Origin: an uncultured Collinsella sp.
GTDB lineage: Bacteria; Actinomycetota; Coriobacteriia; Coriobacteriales; Coriobacteriaceae
Direction: 5' to 3'
NCBI GenBank assembly: GCA_900548815.1
Contig: URLR01000001.1
Coordinates: 1 to 64,000, forward strand
Length of the DNA stretch: 64,000 bases
Below are positions 15,592 to 23,984 of this stretch, in pieces. A program made the translations under genes and the position numbers. The stretch's first letter is position 1, and the number at the start of each line of letters is the position of its first letter. Below the pieces are notes generated by a model, which did no database searches, was not told the origin of the DNA, and worked only from the letters and a program-made list of their open reading frames with translations.

Positions 15592-16614
15592 ATGAGCAAA
15601 GAGTGTGTCGAGCAGGTCGAAGGCACAGGGGCTTCGGTGCCGATGACGGCGGCGTCCGATTTTGTCGTGCCCGAGGGAACTGACGAGCTCAGCCGCAGCA
15701 CCCGCCGTGCATGGCGTGACCGCCTCAACGATGCGTCGTCGCGCAGGATGGCGTTGGGCGTGTTGGCTACGCTCGTGGGTGGCTCGTTTTGGGGCTTCTC
15801 GGGCACCAGCGCGAGCTTTCTGTTCGATACCTACCATGTCGATACGCTGTGGCTCATGAGCGTGCGCCAGATTCTTGCCGGCCTGCTCTTTATGGTCGTG
15901 GTCGTCGCGCGCGACCGTGCGCGCCTGGTCAAGCTTTGGACGACACCGGCCGACCGCAAGCAGCTGCTGCTCTTTACCGCCTTTGGCCTGCTGTTCAACC
16001 AGTTTTGCTATCTTTCGGCCGTGCGCCTGACCAACGCCGGAACCGCGACGGTCCTTCAGTGCCTGCAGCTGGTCATCATCATGGGATATACCTGCGTGGT
16101 CGATCGCCGCATGCCGCGTACTCGCGAAGTCATCGGCATTGGCCTGGCTCTGGGTGGAACCTTTTTAATTGCCACCGGCGGCGACCCTACCAGCCTGAAT
16201 ATCTCGCCGCTTGGACTGGCAGCAGGTCTTATGTGCGCGGTCAGCGCCGCGTGTATGGCGGTGATTCCCGCCAAGATCCTGCCCGAATACGGTAGCCCCA
16301 TCGTTACGGGCTCGGCAATGCTCACGGCGGGCGTGGTCTCATGTGTCTTCGTGCAGCCCTGGGCGCATATGCCGGCGCTCGATGCCGCCGGTATCGAGGC
16401 GCTCGCGGTGTTCGTGGTTATCGGCTCGTTTTTTGCTTACATGCTCTATATGCAGGGCGTTAAGGATATCGGCTCGGTGCGTGCGAGCCTCATCGGAACT
16501 GTGGAGCCGGTTTCGGCGACCATCACCAGCGCCGTTATGCTGGGCACGGTGTTTTTGCCGACCGACCTTATCGGCTTTGCCATGATCATCGTGATGATGT
16601 TCCTTACGGTGTAG
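15592..16614 (+). CDS. EamA/DMT-family permease
   Basis: A drug/metabolite-transporter superfamily membrane protein of 340 residues. A hydrophilic cytoplasmic N-terminus (about 55 residues) precedes ten predicted helices arranged as two EamA repeats. The first begins ALGVLATLVGGSFWGFSG with the family's S-F-W-G-x-x-G motif. The second begins LGLAAGLMCAVSAACMAVIP. The closing segment GTVEPVSATITSAVMLGT is the classic EamA P-V-x-A signature. The start at 15592 is preceded by GGGGGAG. Substrate unknown (amino acid, nucleotide or drug export are all possible). Confidence 0.88.
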   Translation: MSKECVEQVEGTGASVPMTAASDFVVPEGTDELSRSTRRAWRDRLNDASSRRMALGVLATLVGGSFWGFSGTSASFLFDTYHVDTLWLMSVRQILAGLLFMVVVVARDRARLVKLWTTPADRKQLLLFTAFGLLFNQFCYLSAVRLTNAGTATVLQCLQLVIIMGYTCVVDRRMPRTREVIGIGLALGGTFLIATGGDPTSLNISPLGLAAGLMCAVSAACMAVIPAKILPEYGSPIVTGSAMLTAGVVSCVFVQPWAHMPALDAAGIEALAVFVVIGSFFAYMLYMQGVKDIGSVRASLIGTVEPVSATITSAVMLGTVFLPTDLIGFAMIIVMMFLTV

Positions 16615-16763
16615 TTGACGCCGCCGCCAAGACAGAAAAGGTGTTGTGCCGCATTTTCGCCAATTGATGTCCGCGTCTGGAGTTTAGCTGTCGATGCTCA
16701 AAATGCCATAAACTAGTAACGTTATGGACTTTTTCATTGCGACTCAATTGCGAGGATTTCTTT

Positions 16764-19094
16764 ATGGCTGGTAATCACTTTAAGTGCAGCGATAGCGGCC
16801 GTCCTGCAGTTCCGCCGCGTCCGAACGGGGCTGGTAAAGCCGGCACGCCGGGCGGCGCCGGACAGGGCGGTTCCGGTAAGCGCGTGTCCCCGGGCGAGAC
16901 GGCGATGTTTACCGCTCTGTACGAGCAGTCTCAAAAGGCAAAAAAGACCGGCCGTGCAAGAGGGAATGTCTTTGCGGGCGGTGCAACCTCCGCGTCGCAG
17001 CCGAGCGGGGCTCCTTCGGTGCCTGCGAACAACGCAGGTGCTGCCAACGCCGCGAATGCCGCCGGCAACGTTAATGCCGGCAAGGCCGCCAACAATACTC
17101 CCTCTGCCGGTGGCGCGGGGCTTACGGGTAACCTCGGCACGATTTACACCGGCGCCTCCGAGACTGGCACGTTCGCCCGCCTGGATGATAGCGGTGCCGA
17201 GTTTGCGGGCTCGGGTTCCAAGGAAGATTATTACGATTTTGGCTTGAACTACGGTAGCGACGCTTCGTCGAGTTCGACCTCTGACGGTCTGGTCCGTCAT
17301 CGCCATCGCAAGGGTGAGCGCAAAAGGCGTCACACCGGCGCCATTATTGCCGCTGTAGTCGCGGTGCTTCTCGTTGCGCTTGGCGCAAGCGGCTTTATGC
17401 TGCTTAACTCGGCAAAGACCGTAAAGAGCGAAGCGAAGGAGGCTGTCGAGATCGTCGGTGGCCTTAAGGACAAGGTCACGTCGGGCGATTTTTCGACGCT
17501 GCCTGACGACGCGAAGAAGATCGATGAACTCTGCGACAGCATGAAGGCGGAGACTTCGAGCCCGCTGTGGACGGCGGCTTCGTTTATCCCGGTGTATGGC
17601 AGCGATATCAATGCGGCCCGCACCATGATTGACGCCCTGTCCGATGTCTCGAGCAACGCGTTGGTTCCCATGGCCGACAACCTTTCGCAGGCCACGCCCG
17701 GCAAGCTGTTCCAGGACGGCATGATTAACGTGTCCGCGCTGCAGGCGGTCGCCGATTCGCTTTCCAGCAGCTCGAAGGTGTTCAAGAGCGCCAACGAGAA
17801 GATCCAGGGCATTGGCGATACTCATATTTCCCAGGTGACCGAGCTGGTCGATAAGGCCAAGGACGGCTTTGCCACCCTCAACGGCGCGGTTGACGCGGCG
17901 GAGAAGGTCGCCCCCGTCCTTCCCCAGATGCTCGGCGCCAACGGCCAGACGCGTCATTATCTTGTGCTCGCGATGAGCAATGTCGAGATCCGCGCCTGCG
18001 GCGGTTTCCCCGGTTCTCGCGGCGTGATGTCGGTGACTGACGGTAAGCTCGAACTGGGCGATTTTGTCAAAGTCGACATGATGAAAGAGCCTTTGAGCCC
18101 GCTTCCCATCACCGATGAAGAGGCAAACTTATTCACGACCGGATGGGGCCTGACCGGATTCAACACGCTCGGATACACGATGGGCGACGTTACGATGACG
18201 CCCGATTATCCGCGTGCGGCTCAGCTTGCCAGCGATATGCAGAAGGCCATTGTCGGAGATGACATCGACGGCGTATTTGCAGTCGATCCGGTATTTTTGC
18301 AGTATATGCTCGGCGTTGTAGGCGGCACACAGCTTCCTGACGGCACCGTCGTTGATGGAAGTAACGCCGCAAAGGTACTGCTGCACGATATTTATTGGAA
18401 TTACCCGGTAGAGGAACAGGACGCCATTTTTGCGGCGGTTGCCGGATCAGCTTTTAACAAGATCGTGGACGAACTGGGCTCCAGCGATATTACTAAGATT
18501 GCTGCCGCCATCGAAAAGGGTGCTTCCGAGGGTCGCATCCTCATGTATTCGAGAAACGATGACGAGGAAAAGGCCGCGAAGGCTCTTGGAATATCGGGCG
18601 CTCTCCAAACCGATACGTCGGAGGCTCCGATCTTGGGCGTCTATGTGAACAACTACAGCTATTCAAAGATGGATTGGTTCCTCGATAAGCGAGTCACCGT
18701 CGATTCTTCGGTTGAAAATGCCGATGGCTCGACGACGTATCGAGTGACCACCTCGCTCAAGAACACGATGACCCCTCAGGAGAAGGCCGAGATGCCTGGC
18801 TATTTCCAGGGCCATAACGGCATTAGCCAGGATATTGATGATGAGGTGCTGAGGCTTTATCTCTATGCTCCTGCGGGAGGCAGCATTTCAGATATTAAGA
18901 CTTCGGGCTCCGGTTCTATCGAGATGAACGAAGCGACGCACGATGGCTTGAAGGTTGCATGGGGCGGTGTCCACATGCTTCTTGGACAAGACATAAAGGT
19001 CGAGTACACGGTCACGACTTCGAAGGACTCTGGGCACAAAGAGCTTAAGGTTCGTACCACGCCAACCGCTCAAACGTTCGAACAGGATAAGTAA
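16764..19094 (+). CDS. DUF4012 domain-containing membrane protein
   Basis: A 776-residue protein. A low-complexity Gly/Ala/Asn-rich N-terminus (about residues 1-190) precedes a single transmembrane helix (GAIIAAVVAVLLVALGASGF, about 192-212), then a large extracytoplasmic region. The DUF4012 core includes HYLVLAMSNVEIRACGGFPG. DUF4012 proteins are actinobacterial and Gram-positive cell-surface proteins, often near polysaccharide genes. It ends 3 bases before glmM, suggesting cotranscription and a link with cell-envelope synthesis. The start at 16764 has GCGAGGA upstream; a TTG at 16737 is the alternative. Precise function unknown. Confidence 0.8.
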   Translation: MAGNHFKCSDSGRPAVPPRPNGAGKAGTPGGAGQGGSGKRVSPGETAMFTALYEQSQKAKKTGRARGNVFAGGATSASQPSGAPSVPANNAGAANAANAAGNVNAGKAANNTPSAGGAGLTGNLGTIYTGASETGTFARLDDSGAEFAGSGSKEDYYDFGLNYGSDASSSSTSDGLVRHRHRKGERKRRHTGAIIAAVVAVLLVALGASGFMLLNSAKTVKSEAKEAVEIVGGLKDKVTSGDFSTLPDDAKKIDELCDSMKAETSSPLWTAASFIPVYGSDINAARTMIDALSDVSSNALVPMADNLSQATPGKLFQDGMINVSALQAVADSLSSSSKVFKSANEKIQGIGDTHISQVTELVDKAKDGFATLNGAVDAAEKVAPVLPQMLGANGQTRHYLVLAMSNVEIRACGGFPGSRGVMSVTDGKLELGDFVKVDMMKEPLSPLPITDEEANLFTTGWGLTGFNTLGYTMGDVTMTPDYPRAAQLASDMQKAIVGDDIDGVFAVDPVFLQYMLGVVGGTQLPDGTVVDGSNAAKVLLHDIYWNYPVEEQDAIFAAVAGSAFNKIVDELGSSDITKIAAAIEKGASEGRILMYSRNDDEEKAAKALGISGALQTDTSEAPILGVYVNNYSYSKMDWFLDKRVTVDSSVENADGSTTYRVTTSLKNTMTPQEKAEMPGYFQGHNGISQDIDDEVLRLYLYAPAGGSISDIKTSGSGSIEMNEATHDGLKVAWGGVHMLLGQDIKVEYTVTTSKDSGHKELKVRTTPTAQTFEQDK

Positions 19095-19097
19095 GAT

Positions 19098-20429
19098 ATG
19101 AAGTACTTTGGCACCGACGGCTTTCGCGGCAAGGCCAACGTTGGGCTGACGGTAGAGCACGCTTATAAGATCGGCCGCTTTGTGGGCTGGTATTACGGCG
19201 CCAACCGCGAGCGCAAGGCACGCGTGATCGTGGGCAAGGACACGCGTCGTTCGAGCTATATGTTTGAGGCGGCGCTGGTGAGTGGCCTAGTCGCGAGCGG
19301 TGCGGACGCATATATGCTGCACGTGATCCCCACTCCGGGCGTGGCGCACCAGACCGTGGAGGGCTGCTTCGATTGCGGCATCATGATCAGTGCGAGCCAC
19401 AACCCGTTTTGCGATAACGGCATTAAGCTCGTCAACAGCGACGGCTTTAAGATGGACGAGGACGTGCTGGAGCTCATCGAGGATTACATCGATGGCAAGA
19501 GCGAGGTGCCGCTGGCCACGGGCAACCACATCGGTGCCACGGTCGACTACATGCAGGGTCGAAACCGCTACATTGCCTCGCTCATTGCAAGCGCGAACTT
19601 TTCGCTGCAGGGCGTCAAGATCGGTCTCGACTGTGCCAACGGCTCGGCATCCTCGGTGGCCAAGCCGGTGTTCGATGCGCTGGGCGCCGATGTGCGTGTG
19701 ATCAATGCCGCACCCGATGGCTTTAACATCAACGTCGACTGTGGCTCCACGCATATGGAGCGCCTGCAGCGCCACGTGGTGGAGCAGGGGCTGGACGTGG
19801 GCTTTGCCTACGACGGCGATGCCGACCGCTGCCTGGCCGTGGACGAGCGCGGCCGCGTGGTCGACGGCGACCAGATCCTGTACGTGTGCGGCGTGTACCT
19901 GAACAAGCACGGTCGCCTTTCGGGCGGTACCGTGGTGCCGACGATTGCCAGCAACTTTGGCCTGATCAAGTCGCTGGAGCTTGCCGGCCTGAGCGCCGTG
20001 ACCAGCGGTGTAGGCGACCGTCACGTGTATGCCAAGATGCGCGAGGGCGGCTACAGCCTGGGCGGCGAGCAGACGGGGCATACGATCTTTGGCGATATCG
20101 AGCGCACAGGCGACGGCATTATGACCTCGCTGCGCGTGATGGAAGTGATTCGTGCCGAGCGCGAGACGCTCTCGCAGCTCACGGCTCCGTGCAAGCTGCT
20201 GCCGCAGGCGCAGGTTGCCGTGCGCGTGGCCGACAAGGACGCCGCGCTCGAGAATATGGGCGTGCAGGCCGCCATCGCCGAGGCCGAGGCCGCGCTGGCG
20301 GGCGAGGGCCGCGTGCTCGTGCGCAAGAGCGGAACCGAGTCGGTGATCCGCGTACTGGCCGAAGCTCCTGACCAGTCAGCCGCCGACGCCGCCATGAAGC
20401 GCATCGCCGCCGCACTGGAAGCTTTATAG
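19098..20429 (+). CDS. glmM: Phosphoglucosamine mutase
   Basis: Interconverts glucosamine-6-phosphate and glucosamine-1-phosphate on the route to UDP-GlcNAc. The 443-residue alpha-D-phosphohexomutase has the start MKYFGTDGFRGKAN, the phosphoserine loop MISASHNPFCDNGIK, the metal-binding DGDADR, the sugar-binding loop GGEQTGHTIF (Thr where GEQSGH is usual), and the phosphate-binding RKSGTESVIRV near the C-terminus. It follows the DUF4012 gene by 3 bases. A terminator-like inverted repeat shared with the opposing carboxypeptidase gene lies downstream. Confidence 0.95.
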   Translation: MKYFGTDGFRGKANVGLTVEHAYKIGRFVGWYYGANRERKARVIVGKDTRRSSYMFEAALVSGLVASGADAYMLHVIPTPGVAHQTVEGCFDCGIMISASHNPFCDNGIKLVNSDGFKMDEDVLELIEDYIDGKSEVPLATGNHIGATVDYMQGRNRYIASLIASANFSLQGVKIGLDCANGSASSVAKPVFDALGADVRVINAAPDGFNINVDCGSTHMERLQRHVVEQGLDVGFAYDGDADRCLAVDERGRVVDGDQILYVCGVYLNKHGRLSGGTVVPTIASNFGLIKSLELAGLSAVTSGVGDRHVYAKMREGGYSLGGEQTGHTIFGDIERTGDGIMTSLRVMEVIRAERETLSQLTAPCKLLPQAQVAVRVADKDAALENMGVQAAIAEAEAALAGEGRVLVRKSGTESVIRVLAEAPDQSAADAAMKRIAAALEAL

Positions 20430-20509
20430 TTACGCGGTTTTACCAAACCGCGTAACCGCTCGACGCTGCAAACGGCCCCAAGCGGCAATCTGACGTTCAA
20501 TTTCATTTT

Positions 20510-20567
20510 CCGGCACTTGGGGACGTTCCTATTGTGCCGGCATAAAAGGAGCGTCCCCAAGTGCCGG
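20510..20567. repeat. TGGGGAC palindromic repeat
   Basis: CCGGCACTTGGGGACGTTCC (20510-20529) and its inverse (20547-20567) form 21-bp arms with one mismatch around a 16-base loop that contains another GTGCCGGCAT. The left arm matches the degenerate tract at 107-128. It lies downstream of glmM. Confidence 0.8.
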
Positions 20568-20583
20568 GTCTCTGGCTTAGGTG

Positions 20584-20622
20584 GAAAAGGGGCGCCGCGG
20601 ATAGATCCTGCGGCGCCCCTTT
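20584..20622. terminator. Bidirectional terminator between glmM and the M32 carboxypeptidase
   Basis: GGGGCGCCGC and GCGGCGCCCC pair, flanked by A-run and T-run, between convergent genes. Confidence 0.85.
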
Positions 20623-20644
20623 GCGTTGGCGTGTTGCCTAAGCT

Positions 20645-22219
20645 TTACAACTCGTAGAGCGTGGTGAACTTGTCCTGCAGGTAGCTGCAGTAGTAGCGGG
20701 CGTCGAATGCCATGCCGCAGGCGCCCTTGATGAGCTCCGGCGCGTCCTTGGCGCGGCCCCACTGCCAAATGTGCTCGCCGAGCCAGGCCCGGACGGGCGC
20801 CAAATCGCCGCTTGTGCAGGCACCGGTGAGGTCGACGCCGTCGCGGCACATGGCCGGCACGAACATGGCGTCGTAGGCGCTTCCCAGCGCATAGGTGGGG
20901 AAGTAGCCAAACGAGCCGCCGCTCCAGTGCGTATCCTGCAGGCAGCCACGTGTGTCGTCGGGAACCGGAATGCCCAGGTACTCGTCCATAAAGCGACTCC
21001 AAAGCGCGGGGATATCCTTGGCCGTGGCCTCGCCGGCAAACAGCATGCGCTCGATCTGGTAGCGCACCATAATATGCAGCGGGTAGGTGAGCTCGTCGGC
21101 TTCGGTACGGATCAGCGACGGCTGCGCGATGTTCACGGCGCGGTAGAGCGTGTCCTCGTCCACGCTTCCATAGACCTCGGGCGCGTGACGGCGCAGCACC
21201 TCGAGCAGCGGGCCCATAAAGGCGCGGCTGCGACCTACGGTGTTCTCGAAAAAGCGGCTCTGGCTCTCGTGGATGCCCATGGAGGTGCCGCCCTCCAGGC
21301 AGGTGCGCGCATAGGCAGGATTGACGCCCAACTCGTACATGGCGTGTCCCGCCTCGTGGATGATGCTGTAGACATTAGAGATGCAGTCGTCCTCGTAGAT
21401 GTGCGTGGCGATACGCGCGTCGCCCACCGAGAAGCCCTCGCTAAATGGGTGCTCGGTAAAGGCGAGCGTGGTGTCGTCCAGGTCCAGGCCGACGAGCTTC
21501 ATCAGGTCGAAGCTCATGGCACGCTGGGCGGCCTCGGGCACGCGGGCGTGCAAAAAGTCTGCAGCGGGCTGCTGGCCGCGCTCGCCGATGGCGTGTACGA
21601 GCGGCACGACCGTCGCCTTAACCTCGTCGCAAAACGCATCGAAGCTCTTGGCGGAAAGGCCGCGTTCGTACTGGTCGAGCCAAACGTCGTACGGGTCGCG
21701 CTTTGGGTCCATGAGCTCGGCCTGATGCTTAAGCTGGCCGACGATTCTATCCACATAGGGCTCAAAGCTCGCCCAGTCATTGGCCGTCTTGGCCTTGTGC
21801 CACACGGCGTCGGCCTCGCAGGTGAGCCTGGTCCAGGCCTCGGCTTCCTCGGTGGGAATGACGCTCGCTTCGCGCTGGTCGCGGCCGAGCACGCGGATCT
21901 CGTCGAGCAGCTGCGGGTCGTCGATCTTGCCGCCGGCGACGGTCTCGCGTGCCAGCGAGCGCACAAGTTCGACGGACTTTTCGCTGGTCAGCAGCTTGTG
22001 ATGCTCGCCGGCAAGCGTGCCCATGGCGTCGGCACGGGCGGCAGCGCCGTTGGCAGGAGCAATCGTCGCTCCATCGAACTCGGCAATCTTGAGCAGGTAC
22101 TCGCGGGTCCACAGCTTGCCCTCGAGCTTGCGGAATTTTTTGACGGCCTTATCGACCTTCATGCCTTTGGGCGTCTTGCCCGCTGCGGGCTTGGCCTTCT
22201 TATCGTACTTCTTTCCCAT
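20645..22219 (-). CDS. M32-family metallocarboxypeptidase
   Basis: A Taq-type thermostable carboxypeptidase of 524 residues, the usual M32 length. The zinc motif HEAGH is in YSIIHEAGHAMYELG, with the downstream glutamate in GIHESQSRFFEN. FTEHPFSEGFSVGDARI and the M32 signature IRTEADELTYPLHI are visible. It is cytoplasmic and removes C-terminal residues from peptides. The N-terminal 30 residues are Lys-rich (GKKYDKKAKPAAG), which is unusual for the family. AAGGAT precedes the ATG. Confidence 0.93.
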   Translation of the reverse strand: MGKKYDKKAKPAAGKTPKGMKVDKAVKKFRKLEGKLWTREYLLKIAEFDGATIAPANGAAARADAMGTLAGEHHKLLTSEKSVELVRSLARETVAGGKIDDPQLLDEIRVLGRDQREASVIPTEEAEAWTRLTCEADAVWHKAKTANDWASFEPYVDRIVGQLKHQAELMDPKRDPYDVWLDQYERGLSAKSFDAFCDEVKATVVPLVHAIGERGQQPAADFLHARVPEAAQRAMSFDLMKLVGLDLDDTTLAFTEHPFSEGFSVGDARIATHIYEDDCISNVYSIIHEAGHAMYELGVNPAYARTCLEGGTSMGIHESQSRFFENTVGRSRAFMGPLLEVLRRHAPEVYGSVDEDTLYRAVNIAQPSLIRTEADELTYPLHIMVRYQIERMLFAGEATAKDIPALWSRFMDEYLGIPVPDDTRGCLQDTHWSGGSFGYFPTYALGSAYDAMFVPAMCRDGVDLTGACTSGDLAPVRAWLGEHIWQWGRAKDAPELIKGACGMAFDARYYCSYLQDKFTTLYEL

Positions 22220-22348
22220 ACCATATCCTTAATCTCGCAGGCCGAGCGCCGCAGGCGGGTGCACGGCCAGTTTGCACAGCTACTTGCCTTGTACCCAGCG
22301 CGAACAAAACGGAACGCGGCGATGCGCTCGCGAAATGTGTTATCCTAT

Positions 22349-22637
22349 AGCCCAATGCGTTGACGGAGAGGGTTTTGCCCGCCGCGTCGCCGGCGAGAGA
22401 GGGAAGGTCATGGGCTGCAAGCCTTCCTGCGGTGGCAAGGGCCAAGCGTTCACTCCCGAGCAGCGACCTCAACGGGCGCGCGGCCAGTGGCAGCAAAGCC
22501 CCAGTAGGGAAGCCGTGAGCCTCGCGACAAGAGGCGCAGAGTGGGCACGGCGGGCCAGACATCCGCCGGGTCAAACAAGGTGGTACCGCGGAATTCAACC
22601 GTCCTTGGGCAATGCACATGCCCGAGGGCGGTTTTTT
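22349..22637 (+). promoter_or_regulatory. T-box riboswitch (tRNA-Phe sensing) with terminator
   Basis: The leader of pheS contains the T-box core AAGGTGGTACCGCGG (22577-22591). A Rho-independent terminator follows, with stem CCGTCCTTGGGC / GCCCGAGGGCGG and a T6 run (22599-22637). Uncharged tRNA should pair with the T-box loop and stabilise the antiterminator. A TTC triplet at 22449-22451, followed by A and about 95 bases into the leader, is a plausible phenylalanine specifier codon. That placement is inferred without folding the RNA. Confidence 0.92.
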
Positions 22638-22723
22638 GTTACCGAACCGGGCCGCGTTTTCGCAGTGCCAGACGGCGACAGTCGTCCCGGCAGGCGGAAA
22701 GCGCGAGAGACGAAAGGGAAGAC

Positions 22724-23800
22724 ATGAGTCTGATTGATGATCTGGTCAAACTCGAGGAAGAGGCCAAGGAGCTCGTCGCAGGCGCCGACGACGCTGCCAA
22801 GCTCGAGGCTGCGCGCGTTGAGCTGCTCGGTCGCAAGGGCCGTATCACCGGCCTGATGCGCATGATGGGCAAGCTCGCCCCCGAGGATCGTCCCATGATG
22901 GGCAAACGCGCCAACGAGATGCGCCAGCTGATCGAGGGCATGCTCGACGAGCGCACCACCGAGATGAAGGCCGCCGCCCTCAAGCACGCACTCGAGCACG
23001 AGGCCGTCGACATCACGCTGCCGGGCATCCGTCCGCAGATCGGTCACCAGCACCTGATCAAGCAGATCATCGAGGAGGCCGAGGATATCTTCTGCGGCAT
23101 CGGCTACACCGTCGAGTCCGGCCCCATGGTCGATACCTCCTACTACAACTTCACCGCGCTCAACGCCCCCATGGATCACCCGAGCCGTTCGGCCCGCGAT
23201 ACCTTCTACGTGGTCGACAACAACCCCGGCAGCGTCGCGCACCCCGAGGCTCACGCCCACGGCGAGTCCGACGTGCTGCTGCGCACCCAGACCTCGGGCG
23301 TGCAGATTCACACCATGGAGTCGCAGAAGCCGCCCATCTACATGATCTGCCCGGGCACCGTCTACCGTCCCGACACGGCCGACGCCTGCCACCTGCCGCA
23401 GTTCAACCAGATTGAGGGCCTGGTCGTCGACGAGGGTATCACCTTTGGCGATCTTAAGGGCACGCTCGACTACTTTGTTAAGTGCATGTTTGGCGAGGAT
23501 CGCAAGACGCGCTACCGCCCGCACTTCTTCCCCTTCACCGAGCCGAGCTGCGAGGTGGATGTGAGCTGCCACGTGTGCGGCGGCAAGGGCTGCAACTTCT
23601 GCAAGCACAGCGGCTGGATTGAGATCCTGGGCTGCGGCATGGTCGACCCCAACGTCCTGATCAACTGCGGCATCGACCCCGAGAAGTACACCGGCTTCGC
23701 CTTTGGCATTGGTGCCGAGCGCGTCGCGGCACTGCGCTACGACCTGCCCGACCTGCGCACGTTGATGACTGGTGACATGCGTTTCCTGAATCAGTTCTAG
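22724..23800 (+). CDS. pheS: Phenylalanyl-tRNA synthetase alpha subunit
   Basis: Catalytic class II subunit (358 residues) of the alpha2-beta2 PheRS that charges tRNA-Phe. An N-terminal coiled-coil (about 1-90) precedes class II motif 1 (HPSRSARDTFYV region), motif 2 (FTEPSCEVDVSCH) and motif 3 (GFAFGIGAERVAAL). CHVCGGKGCNFC gives a Cys cluster typical of Gram-positive PheS. The start at 22724 follows AAAGGGAA. It is controlled by the T-box upstream and followed by pheT. Confidence 0.95.
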   Translation: MSLIDDLVKLEEEAKELVAGADDAAKLEAARVELLGRKGRITGLMRMMGKLAPEDRPMMGKRANEMRQLIEGMLDERTTEMKAAALKHALEHEAVDITLPGIRPQIGHQHLIKQIIEEAEDIFCGIGYTVESGPMVDTSYYNFTALNAPMDHPSRSARDTFYVVDNNPGSVAHPEAHAHGESDVLLRTQTSGVQIHTMESQKPPIYMICPGTVYRPDTADACHLPQFNQIEGLVVDEGITFGDLKGTLDYFVKCMFGEDRKTRYRPHFFPFTEPSCEVDVSCHVCGGKGCNFCKHSGWIEILGCGMVDPNVLINCGIDPEKYTGFAFGIGAERVAALRYDLPDLRTLMTGDMRFLNQF

Positions 23801-23805
23801 GCTGC

Positions 23806-23903
23806 GGCTTGCCCAAGCACGGCACCTCGGCGCTCATTCGTCGCTTGCGTACCAAAGTACGCGGCGCTCCCCTTTCGGGCCGATCTGCCGCACTTGGACA
23901 ACC
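23806..23903. repeat. Imperfect palindrome between pheS and pheT
   Basis: Arms 23806-23831 (core CTTGCCCAAGCACGGCA) and 23879-23903 (core TGCCGCACTTGGACAA) pair with scattered mismatches. A central GCGTAC/GTACGC hairpin lies at 23847-23862. It fills about half of the unusual 184-base pheS-pheT gap and could be a processing or attenuation structure. Confidence 0.6.
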
Positions 23904-23984
23904 CTCGCTTTGTAAGGAATGTTCACAAAGTTGAAGTTTCCACCTGCATCTCTTCGCAGGCTTTCAGTATGAAAGGAGAGCTAG

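Noticed and set aside
22349..22723. Small upstream coding regions within the pheS leader
   Set aside because: The sequence is fully explained by the T-box and its terminator; the reading frames extending through it lack SD sites.
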